A stretch of DNA of 64,000 nucleotides from JAHZMA01 sp965205905 (GTDB lineage: Bacteria > Pseudomonadota > Alphaproteobacteria > JABAAW01 > JAHZMA01), in NCBI GenBank assembly GCA_965205905.1, contig CBDBHZ010000001.1, positions 1 through 64,000 of the forward strand, written 5' to 3'. This document shows, in pieces, positions 45,601-53,200 of this stretch. Below the pieces are notes generated by a model that did no database searches, was not told the origin of the DNA, and was given only the letters and a program-made list of their open reading frames with translations. Every line of letters begins with the position of its first letter. Position 1 is the stretch's first letter. A program made the translations under genes and the position numbers.

Positions 45601-46910
45601 ACAATGCAATTCCTCTTAGCGGTCGCACCACATTCAAAGGGCAAGGGAGCGGGCAATATTATGATGCAGGCGATGATGATACCACATATTTTGATGTCAA
45701 TGCCGATGTTGATTTTGGAGCGCGTCTTGTGAGCGTAACCAGTACGAATACATGCACTTCTTCCAGTGATTGTGCAAACAATTTGCTACCTCACCTCAAT
45801 TTCACTGGCACTTTAAGTTACACGGCAGGCATAAACGCGCTTACTGGCACAGATTGGGTAACTGCGGGCGATACAACAAATAATATCGCAAGCCTAACAG
45901 GCACGGCAGATGCACGGTTTTACGGCGGTGCGGCGCAAGAATTAGGCGGCACATTTAGCCTAACAAATGCCAATACAGGCGCAGGCTATGTTGGCTATTT
46001 CGGGGCAGAGCGGGGGTATTTTACTTCTAGCGAAACAGTGGCAACTGATGCGGTGATTGCTGGCGTAACCGTGCCAACAGAAAACCGTCAAGGGTTAATA
46101 GGCTTTAATGATAGCGTTGCCAATCGCAAAAACAAAACCAATATTGCGCTAAAAGTTAATGCAGTAGAGACAGGAAAAAATACGACTGATAAAACAATCA
46201 TTGATAGAAAACTTAATGGCGTTATTGTAGAAATTAGCTATGCCAATGATGGTGATTTTGCTGATAGTGGTCACGCATTATATTTTGCCGATAACAAATA
46301 TAGCGTTACCAATGCGGACGGCGAACTGAATCATATTAGTGATACAACCGCCACGCACCATTTTTCTTTGCATAGAAATGTTTTTGGGGCTGTAACAAAC
46401 TATTTGGCAAGGTTGCATTGGAAAGATGATGTTTCAGTGGTAGATGGCACTTCTTTTATAGGCTATGCCATTGCTGGTTTTGAAACCAGTGATAGCCTTA
46501 TTACTTCTGGTGGCACAGCTACATTTACTGGCGCAGGCGGGGGACCATATACCAGTGCTAGCACTTCTTACACCAGCTATTTTGCGGTTACCGCCGCTGT
46601 TGATTTCAGCGCAAACACAGTGGATATAGCAAGCTCGAATTCATGCACTGTTTATGCTCAGCAAGTGGCAGGGAATTGTGCGATGGCTAATCAGCGAAAT
46701 CACCTCAATTTCACTGGAACTTTAAGCTATGTGGCAGGCATAAACAATATCACTGGTGCAGTTGAAACCGCGGGTGATGCAACAAACACAGAATTATCAG
46801 GCACAGCCAATGCCCGCTTTTACGGGCCAGCGGCTGAAGAATTAGGTGGCACATTTAGCATGACAAATTCTGAAGCTAGCTATGTCGGCTATTTCGGGGC
46901 GCAACAATAG
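33651..46910 (+). CDS. Giant TbpB-like repeat lipoprotein B (14 units, 4419 aa)
   Basis: The ATG is three bases after the stop of gene A; GAAGAAAG in the end of A is the only nearby ribosome binding site, so the pair is probably co-translated. The signal peptide MKKYFSIIILLMFSIVLTAC has lipidated Cys20 and then Gly, followed by a tether rich in Gly and Ser. Fourteen units of about 315 residues follow. Their FYG signatures are encoded near 34684, 35701, 36741, 37688, 38666, 39534, 40448, 41353, 42270, 43201, 44128, 44999, 45913 and 46813. Units 1-7 end in a YYYG-type strand (unit 3 has an insertion), units 8-14 in GYxG. The seven-plus-seven split is exact. Most units hold a Cys pair 4-14 residues apart. 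The protein ends directly after the last FGAQQ, with no extra domain. The frame is intact over 13 kb, which argues for selection. Confidence 0.8.
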   Translation: MKKYFSIIILLMFSIVLTACGGGGVRGASGTVSSGSGGGGIAIDDEVTLHLIDEIETKGAPSTVAPYDSLTEASDSGAGSQLFTLEGLVVQGSVITNYTVGDDAFGWTRNSETILSVSRIIFPAVSVSFDDEGRMSAVKAYFADQIYTPVIGRNTPLSDVNLNGGLSGDYDSASLIVDRSKAFFGYDANYMTHVGWRIEQDVRDYTGTNPDILEYSYIITGSMIAGIETRADTLPDSNQDITFMGKGRGLYSEATGDAGDVVVNNSETEFDVNAIVNFGSKSLIVRSSNSCVISKGGLCVSDKNLDFGTPKLYYAIDGVDNRVADISGDVALINDPFVSGVLDAQFYGVYAREFGGTFAMRGQTSKVYYYGAFGAERIEGIASPIKYNPVDVTMVTLPQAKSIAISNAGSAYSTISAVYDDRPYIGERVFTLGGVAVNRDDRTDYVRAPYRGWDTADTEQTVRMLQVMGSAAALTFDEVGNISGVTAYLNGNDYTADGFNAVSDTVVFAPIAEGAGDASVARLVVDRSANLFGFNAPSNYMAYLSWNLAKSASDLSISGKVLNDFTADIGGNMIAGIETDADSIVNATTTAATFTGKGRGSYGSQNKRYATVFDVEAKADFSRQAVVLVIMNSTANDCGADGVCDSLVLTALDFETTLTYQAQTNIFSVANISVAGTLHGRADARFYGPATEEFGGTFALANQSSYYYGAFGAGRGAIVQPVAFETRIRNDILGYETETAINNQISRNPYDSMTEAREAAVLQATSEVLTLNALAGYKHDIFSYVRSSGEEWDKAVITPKVYLATILNPAASLTFNEDGNISAATVYLTDKTYRVNLSASDALSATNFTATTDGVTVTVDRSNDFFGFADSNTPNYIAYLSWDLAKTETSLAADIAELTDSTYNINGGMLAGLQTDATYIPHDITASDRIDFTGKGRGAYGSFDVNGNGDVDEYKTEYTVFDVTAKVDFNNKDVVIDIANTACETANCLNSSTDSSVLNGLNFSTAATPYLGNNISSTVSAGNLTGRLDARFYGGSAWEFGGTFTMLNIQESTPRKDKDDNIIGWRSDSTSYYGVFGAERLTGVDANFVFDAVIKDELVDSETVFTMTGLSTYQNNRTIYRRAFNRDWDTADSARSSSITRLDGAGVSLTFDTSGDIADVTVYADAEYSSANADDNVTADRSEIFGFVDDKGTEDIADDETLTANYMVAISWNLSDEATNENASKLLTDEDKNINGMMLAGIETNNDVIPLTNGTVDKIDFTGKGRGVYADASADSSYKTIFDVTATVDFTSNNVSVSNSGTACTGDCSGVTVPDYLNFSTETLSYRGNNISGAVNADTLAGTLDARFYGDSAREFGGRFALSDADEAGYYYGVFGAERGGINISMFDETLNNTGLSLDERAVLGSKFDDNGTYASLASLAAAGDSLIMRGSSVYQDNSTGYTRAPNRDWSTADTVQASSITRLSDSAASLTFDDDGNISAVTTYLNGRNYTATGTGTDDKSFTGADADTGTELEVDRNSIFGFDSNYMAIISWQRIESANISGVTPSTDLAESDYNASGNMLIGVEVAYGNIRTAGTFDFTGKGLGFYTNINDSNASYETIFDVIANVNFADRNVSITSHNACKNVADANCGVGEADRVDFLNISTASLSYSANNISGAVSAGTLAGTLDARFYGADKAQELGGTFALVDSKGYYYGAFGAQFISDFKPRNTLNFGGLASMAALNPQATNIASDSLTAITDDNVTLQGLAVVLNDKTDYARENGSIDWTDANNLKIDRNISVSRITSSAVNLVFDADGNVAGATVHADDDYTDAVIDRSSDFFGFDSDYMAYISWNSEKTMFGDGIEDSLYTRNGVMLAGIETSNANIFTAGRVEFTGKGKGRYGDITDSEAGYATIFDITANVDFSTNSLAIISSNTCEASDCTNSLLSGLDFSASLTYVGNNISAPVTAGTLAGTLDTRFYGGATQEFGGTFALADSTDYYYGAFGATRNGVTPFVAGDTTTLNAIAIAAAENPQSTDIGTYTSLSAVATAANGGTDIVVTLQGLTVSLNDVTDYARYKDDLWSDSAYLNINRQITPTRIASSAALLTFGSAGTISDATAYADADYSNVTTDRSTVFGFNSSYMAYVTWNEDEAFDASNSSLEQTVTDIDGMMIAGIETATIIDNGTTQFIGKGAGVYGNATQGIYTGYDTVFDVVADVDFGNRLVSLTSTNTCDSSDCANILLPHLDFTGSLSYAESTNAITGTLATMGDTLNPSLTGIADARFYGGAAQEFGGIFLLTDATSYYYGVFGGERGYVTVSETLATDAVIAGAPVPTENRQGLTGFNVAGESLALKTNVALKAATSVQVIKNIDNKTIINSNITGAVANINYDLDSHFSALSFYLDGKKYGTITGFGGEDYLNVPNNFNTVDGTDVTLNKLLLSRGSNAFGFTAEYLARVEWNLDATAAYEGYGYSIIGFETVGADIPSTGTVSFTGKGEGRYYNAITSLRPFFDITANVNFATRNVTLASQNACTNSNDCENTLLPYLDFTGTLTYSAGVNVLTGTDWTTAGDDDNASLTGTADARFYGTGSDAAVELGGTFSLTNSTSGAGYVGWFGAERGYLISSETVATDAVINGANVPTENHQGLTSFHDTARFDNGTPDDTDDDDGKTNVTLEITNMVEITRNTVDKTITNNKVMGAVAEFNYKDNGDFDVSHLYLADRKYTSTSGYTFKDSIRGKINLNDAYSDWHIGLSGGDFTEFGFRPNYMVFVVLADFISSNSPVVSGTIGFETAATSIPTSAASIRFIGNGKSSYYDAARKYNDSVSFAVTADVNFATRMVHLNTTSNGYRDHLNWAGELTYVAGTNAITGNIETKGDADNEKLTGTANATFYGPAAEEFGGTFSLSNATAGYAGWFGLTHPYTASTGETLTTTGAPAEDRKGLTGFNDDARFNYGTPDNTADDVGKIGVTLRTTTAVKITKKDIDKTIMTEKILGVMVQFDYAMNGDFDAFSLYIADKKYSTTDGTGQQDRIYDNSPIADGDNDAPYLIRLSKRSYDFGFAPDYMALVEWEFDRIYGYGITGYETDGGDIPSTGTISFTGKGQGEYYIASSNANLDDTNYFNITANVNFATRNISVTSGNTCIDQNALLGDNCSMANDKAHLDFTGTLTYSAGTNILTGTDWTTAGDDDNAVMTGTADARFYGTNADAATEFGGTFSLTNSSSGYVGWFGTKKPDDVFFTTHADTPTTFNANNLTSFNDSNRVVSGVGTTDNALKAASALEIKLNSDNTITVENFLGAVVEFDYNADGNLGGLTAYFADKKYDVTGGDQTKFYIRDGMPATNDGRTIGWFGLNRDEFGFNANYMARTHWRDMLPVNNNDHYIGYAMVGFETAGNAILITGTAINFTGIGHGAHINNGSINTNYFDVTANVDFATRNISITGEKTCLSKTEFDADNCSGANDKAHLDFKGTLSYAAGVNILTGSDWTTAGSDKDFSALDGTELTGTADARFYGPAVEELGGTFNMSSATVGYIGYFGGERDYIPALDKPTIFNANNLTGFNDSNRNGTSGNALQASNMVEITKQLTGDNAVTTDKILGAVAEFDYKANGDFAELNLYIADKKYSTTTSGLGFQDSVFDSYPIADGMHDDPDFLSLSKGSISFDFTPTYMVRVYWQVLESDYENSGYGMFGWETDGGNIPSTGTAISFTGKGAGYEYKMSSNSSNYSSFTVTANVDFTTRTISLETDNDDNAQDYLNLSGTLNYAAGVNNISGNVETAGNDGDFNVDDTDGSYLSGTADARFYGPAAEELGGTFSLSNANAGYMGYFGVKKPYTISSETVATDAVIGGVNVPAENRKGLTGFNDSNRFAGNVGKTDIALKTTAVEITKHTFNETIITRNITGAVTEFDYASDGIFANGDSLNFYFDNKKYSTSSSADSASIGISDHTPVAVGGDAPSILELYKETSYFGITPEYMAKVNWSVFGTGYVSYGYGITGYETANNAIPLSGRTTFKGQGSGQYYDAGDDDTTYFDVNADVDFGARLVSVTSTNTCTSSSDCANNLLPHLNFTGTLSYTAGINALTGTDWVTAGDTTNNIASLTGTADARFYGGAAQELGGTFSLTNANTGAGYVGYFGAERGYFTSSETVATDAVIAGVTVPTENRQGLIGFNDSVANRKNKTNIALKVNAVETGKNTTDKTIIDRKLNGVIVEISYANDGDFADSGHALYFADNKYSVTNADGELNHISDTTATHHFSLHRNVFGAVTNYLARLHWKDDVSVVDGTSFIGYAIAGFETSDSLITSGGTATFTGAGGGPYTSASTSYTSYFAVTAAVDFSANTVDIASSNSCTVYAQQVAGNCAMANQRNHLNFTGTLSYVAGINNITGAVETAGDATNTELSGTANARFYGPAAEELGGTFSMTNSEASYVGYFGAQQ

Positions 46911-46924
46911 CATTAATATATGGG

Positions 46925-46991
46925 GGCAATCGAAGCATATCTTGCCGTTAATGCGGTTTGAGCATTAACGGCAAGATATGCTTCGATTGCC
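46925..46991. repeat. Perfect 30-base-pair hairpin after gene B
   Basis: 46925-46954 is the exact reverse complement of 46962-46991, with a 7-base loop (GGTTTGA). It starts 14 bases after the stop of gene B and is preceded by CATTAATATATGGGGG, the same left end as at 14446 and 23807. There is no U-tract behind it, so it is not a textbook rho-independent terminator, but it should stall or protect transcripts of the 19-kb A-B unit. It may also be the inner palindrome of a miniature element. Confidence 0.8.
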
Positions 46992-47028
46992 TATTCTGAC
47001 TCGTATAGTATCAAGGGGGGTGCGGAAT

Positions 47029-47123
47029 CATTATATATGGGAGGTGCGACATTTTGTAGGCGATGAGGGCAGAGCCCATCGCCAAAAATGACCCCCCATA
47101 CCCACCGCCATTAATATCCGCTA
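47029..47123. repeat. Third copy of the palindromic G-run/C-run repeat
   Basis: This is the same core as 14456-14518 (GGTGCGACATTTT, GGCGATGAGG, CCCATCGCC, AAAAATGACCCCCC) with a few changes, here between genes B and C. It is followed by CATTAATATCCGCTA (47109-47123), shared with 21927-21941. Together with the hairpin it fills the 316-base gap 46911-47226, which has no gene. Confidence 0.7.
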
Positions 47124-47226
47124 CTATGCAATACGAGAATACGCAACTTTAACTTGTCATTTTGATTGAGATATGCTAAACTACCCCTGAATGATTTGTC
47201 GTTGATTAATATTTTGGAGGTGGATT

Positions 47227-50200
47227 ATCACTCAATATTTCTCTATCACTAAATTATTGGCGCTTGCCCTTATCTTAAATGGTTGTTCAGAACGTGGCGG
47301 CGTTGGCGTTGTTAGTACTGGTGTTGTTAGTGATGATGTTTTTATTGCTGGTAGCATCAAAAAAATTGAGACGGATGAAGCGCTCCGTCAAGAAACTTAT
47401 GCGCCCTACGATTCACTAACCGAAGCATCAGCAATCGCCGCCCAACAAGATGTCACGCAAGAAATGACACCACCGCTCATCTTACAAGCACTAGCAGTGC
47501 AAGGCAGTGAAATCATCAATTACACTGGCAGTGGTGAATTGGGCTGGACGCAAGATGGTGAAACAATCATTAATGTTGCCACAATCACATTTCCTGCTGT
47601 ATCACTCACCTTTGATGGTGGTGGTAATATCTCGGCAGTAACGGCTTATTTCGCTGATGCAAGCTATGATATTGCGCTTGATGCCAATGATTCTGCAACA
47701 TATATCAGTTCAAATATCGCCAATGGCGCACAAAGCGATGCCACTATCGCCAAACTTACCGCAGACAGAGAACAGAGTTTTGGCTTTGCATCAAATTATA
47801 TGGTGTATATCGATTGGAATCTTGAAAGAAGGCAAGGTGATGCCAACCGATTAGCCACACTTGGCGCAAATAAGGATAGAACTTATAGTATCAATGGTAA
47901 TATGATTGCAGGTGTTGAAACAGATAATGTGAATATCCCTAGCAATGGTGAGGTTGCTTTTATTGGCAAAGGGCGCGGTTATTACAGCCATGTTAGCGCA
48001 GATAATGAAAGCCATACCACCATATTTGATGTTACCACAGATGTTGATTTTTTTGCTCAAAGCATCAACGTTAATAGCGCAAATACAAAGCTATGTAGCA
48101 ATAAAAATCAGATTAGCAGTTGTACAACCGCGATAAGTTCTCTTGATTTTAGCACACAAGAAACATTCATTTATATTATCAATAATAAAGTTGGTTTTCG
48201 TGGCGATGTTTCGTTGAAAGCCGATAGGTTATTCACAGGCACAATTGATGCAAGATTTTATGGAGGCAGAGCACAGGAATTAGGTAGCATATTTGCAATG
48301 CGTGATGAAACGGGCGGCTATTATTATGGTGCATTTGGTGGTGAGCGCGCAGGTGTTGAAGCACCGATTATATTTAACGCCATAATAGGTGATGAGACAT
48401 TAGCCGTTGCCGATGCGATAATGATAGATGAAGCGATTGATGTCAATAATTCTGCTTACGATTCACTGACTGCGGTGGTTACTGGTGCTGATGGCAATGC
48501 GTTTATGATGAGGGGCTTAGCGATTTATAAAAATGATACCACCGATTACACACGCGCACCAAATCGGGATTGGGATAGGGCTGATACCGCGCAAATGATT
48601 GGTCTTACAAGGCTTGCTGGCTCTGCTTCATCGCTTACTTTTGATAGCAAAAGCGGTATAGGGGTAACTCTTTTTTTAGGTGATGCCACTTATATAAACG
48701 ATAACGCTACTATTACTATAGATAGAAGCAATGAATTTTTTGGTTTTGATTCTAATTATATGGCGCATATTGGTTGGAATGCTAAACGCGAATATAGAAA
48801 TTTTGATAATGAAAATGATGGTTTGGCTGATAGCATTTATAATATTAGCGGTGTTATGTTGGCAGGAATAGAAACTGCTGATGCGAATATTCCTGCATTT
48901 GGTGAGGTTTCTTTCGGAGGGAGCGGGAGCGGCACTTATGGTCGTTTGGAAGATGATGTTGTTACAAGCTATAACACCGTATTTGATATTTTAGTAGAAG
49001 TTGATTTTGGTGCTGGCACTGTAACACTTAACAGTAGCAATACGTGCAAAGGGTCCGCTGTCTCTTATTGTGGTAATGATGATACCGCTTTTCTTGATTT
49101 CAGTATTTCATCATCTTCAATATTATATAATAGCAATAATATTAATGGTGCTGTTAACGCAGATAGCTTAACGGGCACATTTGACGCGCGTTTTTATGGC
49201 GCTGATGCGTGGGAATTGGGTGGCACATTCGCGCTTGCCAATCATTCAGACTATTATTATGGCGTGTTCGGTGCATTGCGTGGGCGTATTACTGCATCAT
49301 CTGAATTTGATGCCGCAATCAATGATGAAAACGCAGTAATGCTTCCCAATAATGTTACCATTAGCACCAATTATGCTTCACTTACGGATGCTGTTGTTGG
49401 TGATATTTTGACGCTGAATTCCCTATCGGTTTATCAAAATGATACCACCATTTACACACGTGATACAGCAAATCGGGCTTGGTCACAATATGCTGATAAG
49501 GCGCAGACGATTAATATCAGAAAGCTTACGGGTGCGGTTGCGTCGCTCTATTTTGATGATAGTGATAATATAGAAGTAACGCTTTACACAAATGGCATAT
49601 ATACCAATGATAATGATAATGCGACGATTAAGGTTGATAAAATTGAAACTTTCGGATTTAACTCTAATTATATGGCTTATATCAGTTGGAATTTGGCAAA
49701 AAAAGAAGATGCGCTTGATAATGACATTGCTGATTTAATCGATAACACTCATAATTACATGGGTGCGATGTTGGCTGGTGTTGAAACTGCTGATGCAACT
49801 ATTCCTTCAACTGAAAACCCTGAATTTGAGGGCAAAGGGCGTGGCACTTATGGCGGCGCAACTGAAAATTACGCCACCATTTTTGATGTGATAGCCACAG
49901 TTGATTTTGATGCGAAGAATTTAACAATTAGAAGTCGCAATACGTGCCTATCCACAAAGCCTGATTGCACTGGTAACGATGATGAATGGCGGTCTAACCT
50001 TAACTTTACAACAGATTTACTTAGCTTTGCGAATAGGAGTGATATTAATGTCGCCGTGAATAATATCAATGGATTTGTTGAGACAGATAATTCATCAAAT
50101 AGTTTAACTGGCACGGTTGATGCGCGGTTTTATGGTGCTGATGCCCGAGAATTTGGTGGTACATTCGCGCTCACCAATAGTTCAGACTATTATTATGGTG

Positions 50201-53200
50201 CATTCGGTGCACAGCGTGATGGTATCGTAAAGCCATTAATATTTGATGCTAGATTAGGTTATGACCCCGTTACAGATGATAATAATTTACTTATTGATAT
50301 GGCTATTAGCAACAATGCCTCTCATGCGTCACTTGCTGCAGTGGTGAATGCAGCTGATGGTAATGCTTTTACAATGCGCGGTTTATCGATCTACCAAAAA
50401 GATACCACCATTCACACGCGGGCGCCCAATCGGGAGTGGGACACGGCAGATAAGGCAACAAGAATCAGCATCGTCAGGCTTGTTGGTGCTGCGGCATCTC
50501 TCACTTTTGATGGCAGTAACACGATTGGCGTAACGCTTTACACAAATGATACTGCGATAAATGATAGTGCAACCGTTACTGTTGATAGAAGCGATATTTT
50601 TGGTTTTGATGCTAATTATATGGCTTATATTGGTTGGGAAATAGATAATGAATTTGACGATAATAATTCTGGATTGAAAAATAATGTTTTTGATGTTAGT
50701 GGCAAGATGCTTGCTGGTATAGAAACGATTAGCATAACAGCTAATTCTTCTGGCAGAGTTGATTTTTCAGGCAAGGGGCGTGGCACTTATAGTAATTTTA
50801 CCACGAAGAGTAACGTCACAACCATCTTTGATGTAACAGCATCAGTTGATTTTACGGATAAAAATGTAACAATTAATATTTTTAATAGTTGTAAAGCAAG
50901 TGATTGCGAAAATCAGCGAGAAAATTACCTCAATTTCAACACAGTTCCATTAAGTTTTGTTGATAATAAAAATAGTGTCGTTAATAACATCAGTGCAAGA
51001 AACTTGAATGTAAATGGCATTGAAGGCACGCTTGATGCTCGTTTTTATGGTGGTGCAACCGAAGAATTTGGTGGCACATTCGCCTTCGCCAATGATTTTA
51101 GCTATTATTACGGGGTATTTGGTGCAGAACGTGGTGGCACTGTTGCGCCGATTATGCTGAATGCTGAAAATAATGCATCGGTAAGTGGTGATAATGTTTT
51201 AGCTATCAATACTGCTATCAGTACGAATAACACATCTTTTAAGACGCTTACCGCTGTGGCTGCAGCTAATGGCAGCAACAGTTTCACGATAAGTTCTTTA
51301 TCAGCCTATCAAGATGATAGCACAACATACACACGTGCCAGTCAAAGCAAATCATGGAGTAAAGCTGATAAGGCACAGGAAATTAACATTACAAGGCTCA
51401 ATGGTTCTGCCGCATCGATTGAGTTTAATGATAGTGGCACTATATCAGGCGTAACAGTCTATTTGAAAGACAGCATCTATACAGCCAATTTGATTAATGG
51501 CACCCCCACTGCCACCATGTTTAGCGCAAGCATCAGCGGTGCGGATAATGATGCAAGCACTGCAACAATTAATGTCAATCGAGGTGTTGAGTTTTTTGGC
51601 TTTGCTTCCAATAATATGGCGTATATCGATTGGTATGTTAATAATCTAGAATCTGACCTAGATAATGATAGTTTTGATATTGTGGATAATGTTTTTGATA
51701 ATGTTGGTATTATGATGACGGGCATTGAAACTGTTGGTGATAATATTCTTACATTTGGCACATCGGTTAAGTTTATGGGTAAAGGGCGAGGTATTTATGG
51801 CAATGTCGCAAATAATACGCGTGCAGGCTACCACACTGTTTTTGATGTTACCGCATCAGTTAATTTTGCTGATAGTCATGTAACGATTAGCAGTGAAAAC
51901 ACCTGCCAAGTAGATGCCGAAATTAATCAAAATTGTATTGAGACACAGAGTGCGCTTGATTTTAGCACTGGCTTAATATCTTACACAGGAAATAATATCA
52001 ACGGTGCTGTTGCGCTTACAGATAACAACCAATTTACAGGCACGCTTGATGCGCGTTTCTATGGCTATGTTGGGCATGAATTTGGTGGTACATTTTCTCT
52101 TAGCAATAGTGATGGTAATGCCGATAGTTATTATTATGGCGCATTCGGTGCCAATCGCGAGACGTTTATCAATTTTACTTTTGATACCCAAAACATTGCC
52201 GACCCTATTCCTGCAACTATTCCAACCAATGTAGCGGTGAGCGACCCCATTGATGGTGATGGTAACGCATATATTTCTATCTATAGTGCTGTTCAAGATA
52301 AAAACGGACAAAATAGAATATTCACCATGAATATGTTGGCTGTTAGCGCCATTGATAAAACGAGTTATTTTCGTGTGCCTCATCAGGCATGGGATAGTGC
52401 TGATAGAAATAGAAATGTAACATTGACAAGGGTTGAGAATTCTTTAGCATCACTTACGATTAATGGAAGCGGACAATTATCTGATATATCGATTTACATC
52501 AATGATGTCTCGTACACAGCCACTGCTAACTTGCTAGGGGTGACGACATTAGACGGCAATCTTATTGCGACATCTTCAGATGGTCATATTAATGACCCCT
52601 TTGATGCACAAACAATCAGCCTATCGCGCGATGAAAGTTTGTTTGGTTTTAGGGCAACCGATATGGTCTATATCAGTTGGGAGTTGAGCAATCATAGTTA
52701 TTTGCTGACAACAGAAGCAACTGGCAATGGAGAAAAACAGCATGGTATTATGATTGCTGGCATTGAAACTGATTTTGCAAATATCCCCACCATTGATTCA
52801 GTTGATTTTACGGGTAAAGGGCGTGGCACTTATAGCAATATTACGGATGATAGTAGCTTTACAACCATTTTTGATGTTACCGCATCAGTTGATTTTCTTA
52901 TCGATAAGGTAACAATTCAAAGCCATAACACATGTCAAAAAGTTGATTGCAACAATAATAAAGAGGCGGGACTTGATTTTACGACCACAAACGCAATCAC
53001 TTATTATACCAATGACATGAGTGGTGATGCCTATGCTGATGGTATAGGCGTCAATAATTCTTTAGCAAGTCATTCTTTAGCAGGCAAGCTTGATGCAAGG
53101 TTTTACGGTGATTCAGCACATAAATTGGGTGGTACATTCGTGCTGAGTAATGCTGATAGCTATTATTATGGCGCGTTTGGCACTCAGCGGTTAGATGCCA

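Noticed and set aside
32248..45732. Many small reading frames on both strands within the giant genes (for example 45373-45732, 43659-43997)
   Set aside because: They recur at equivalent places in successive units, which is expected for shadows of a repeated coding sequence.
47257..47280. TTG 47257 as the true start of gene C
   Set aside because: It would leave eight uncharged residues before the lipobox and has no ribosome binding site at a proper distance; the alignment to paralogues points to 47227.
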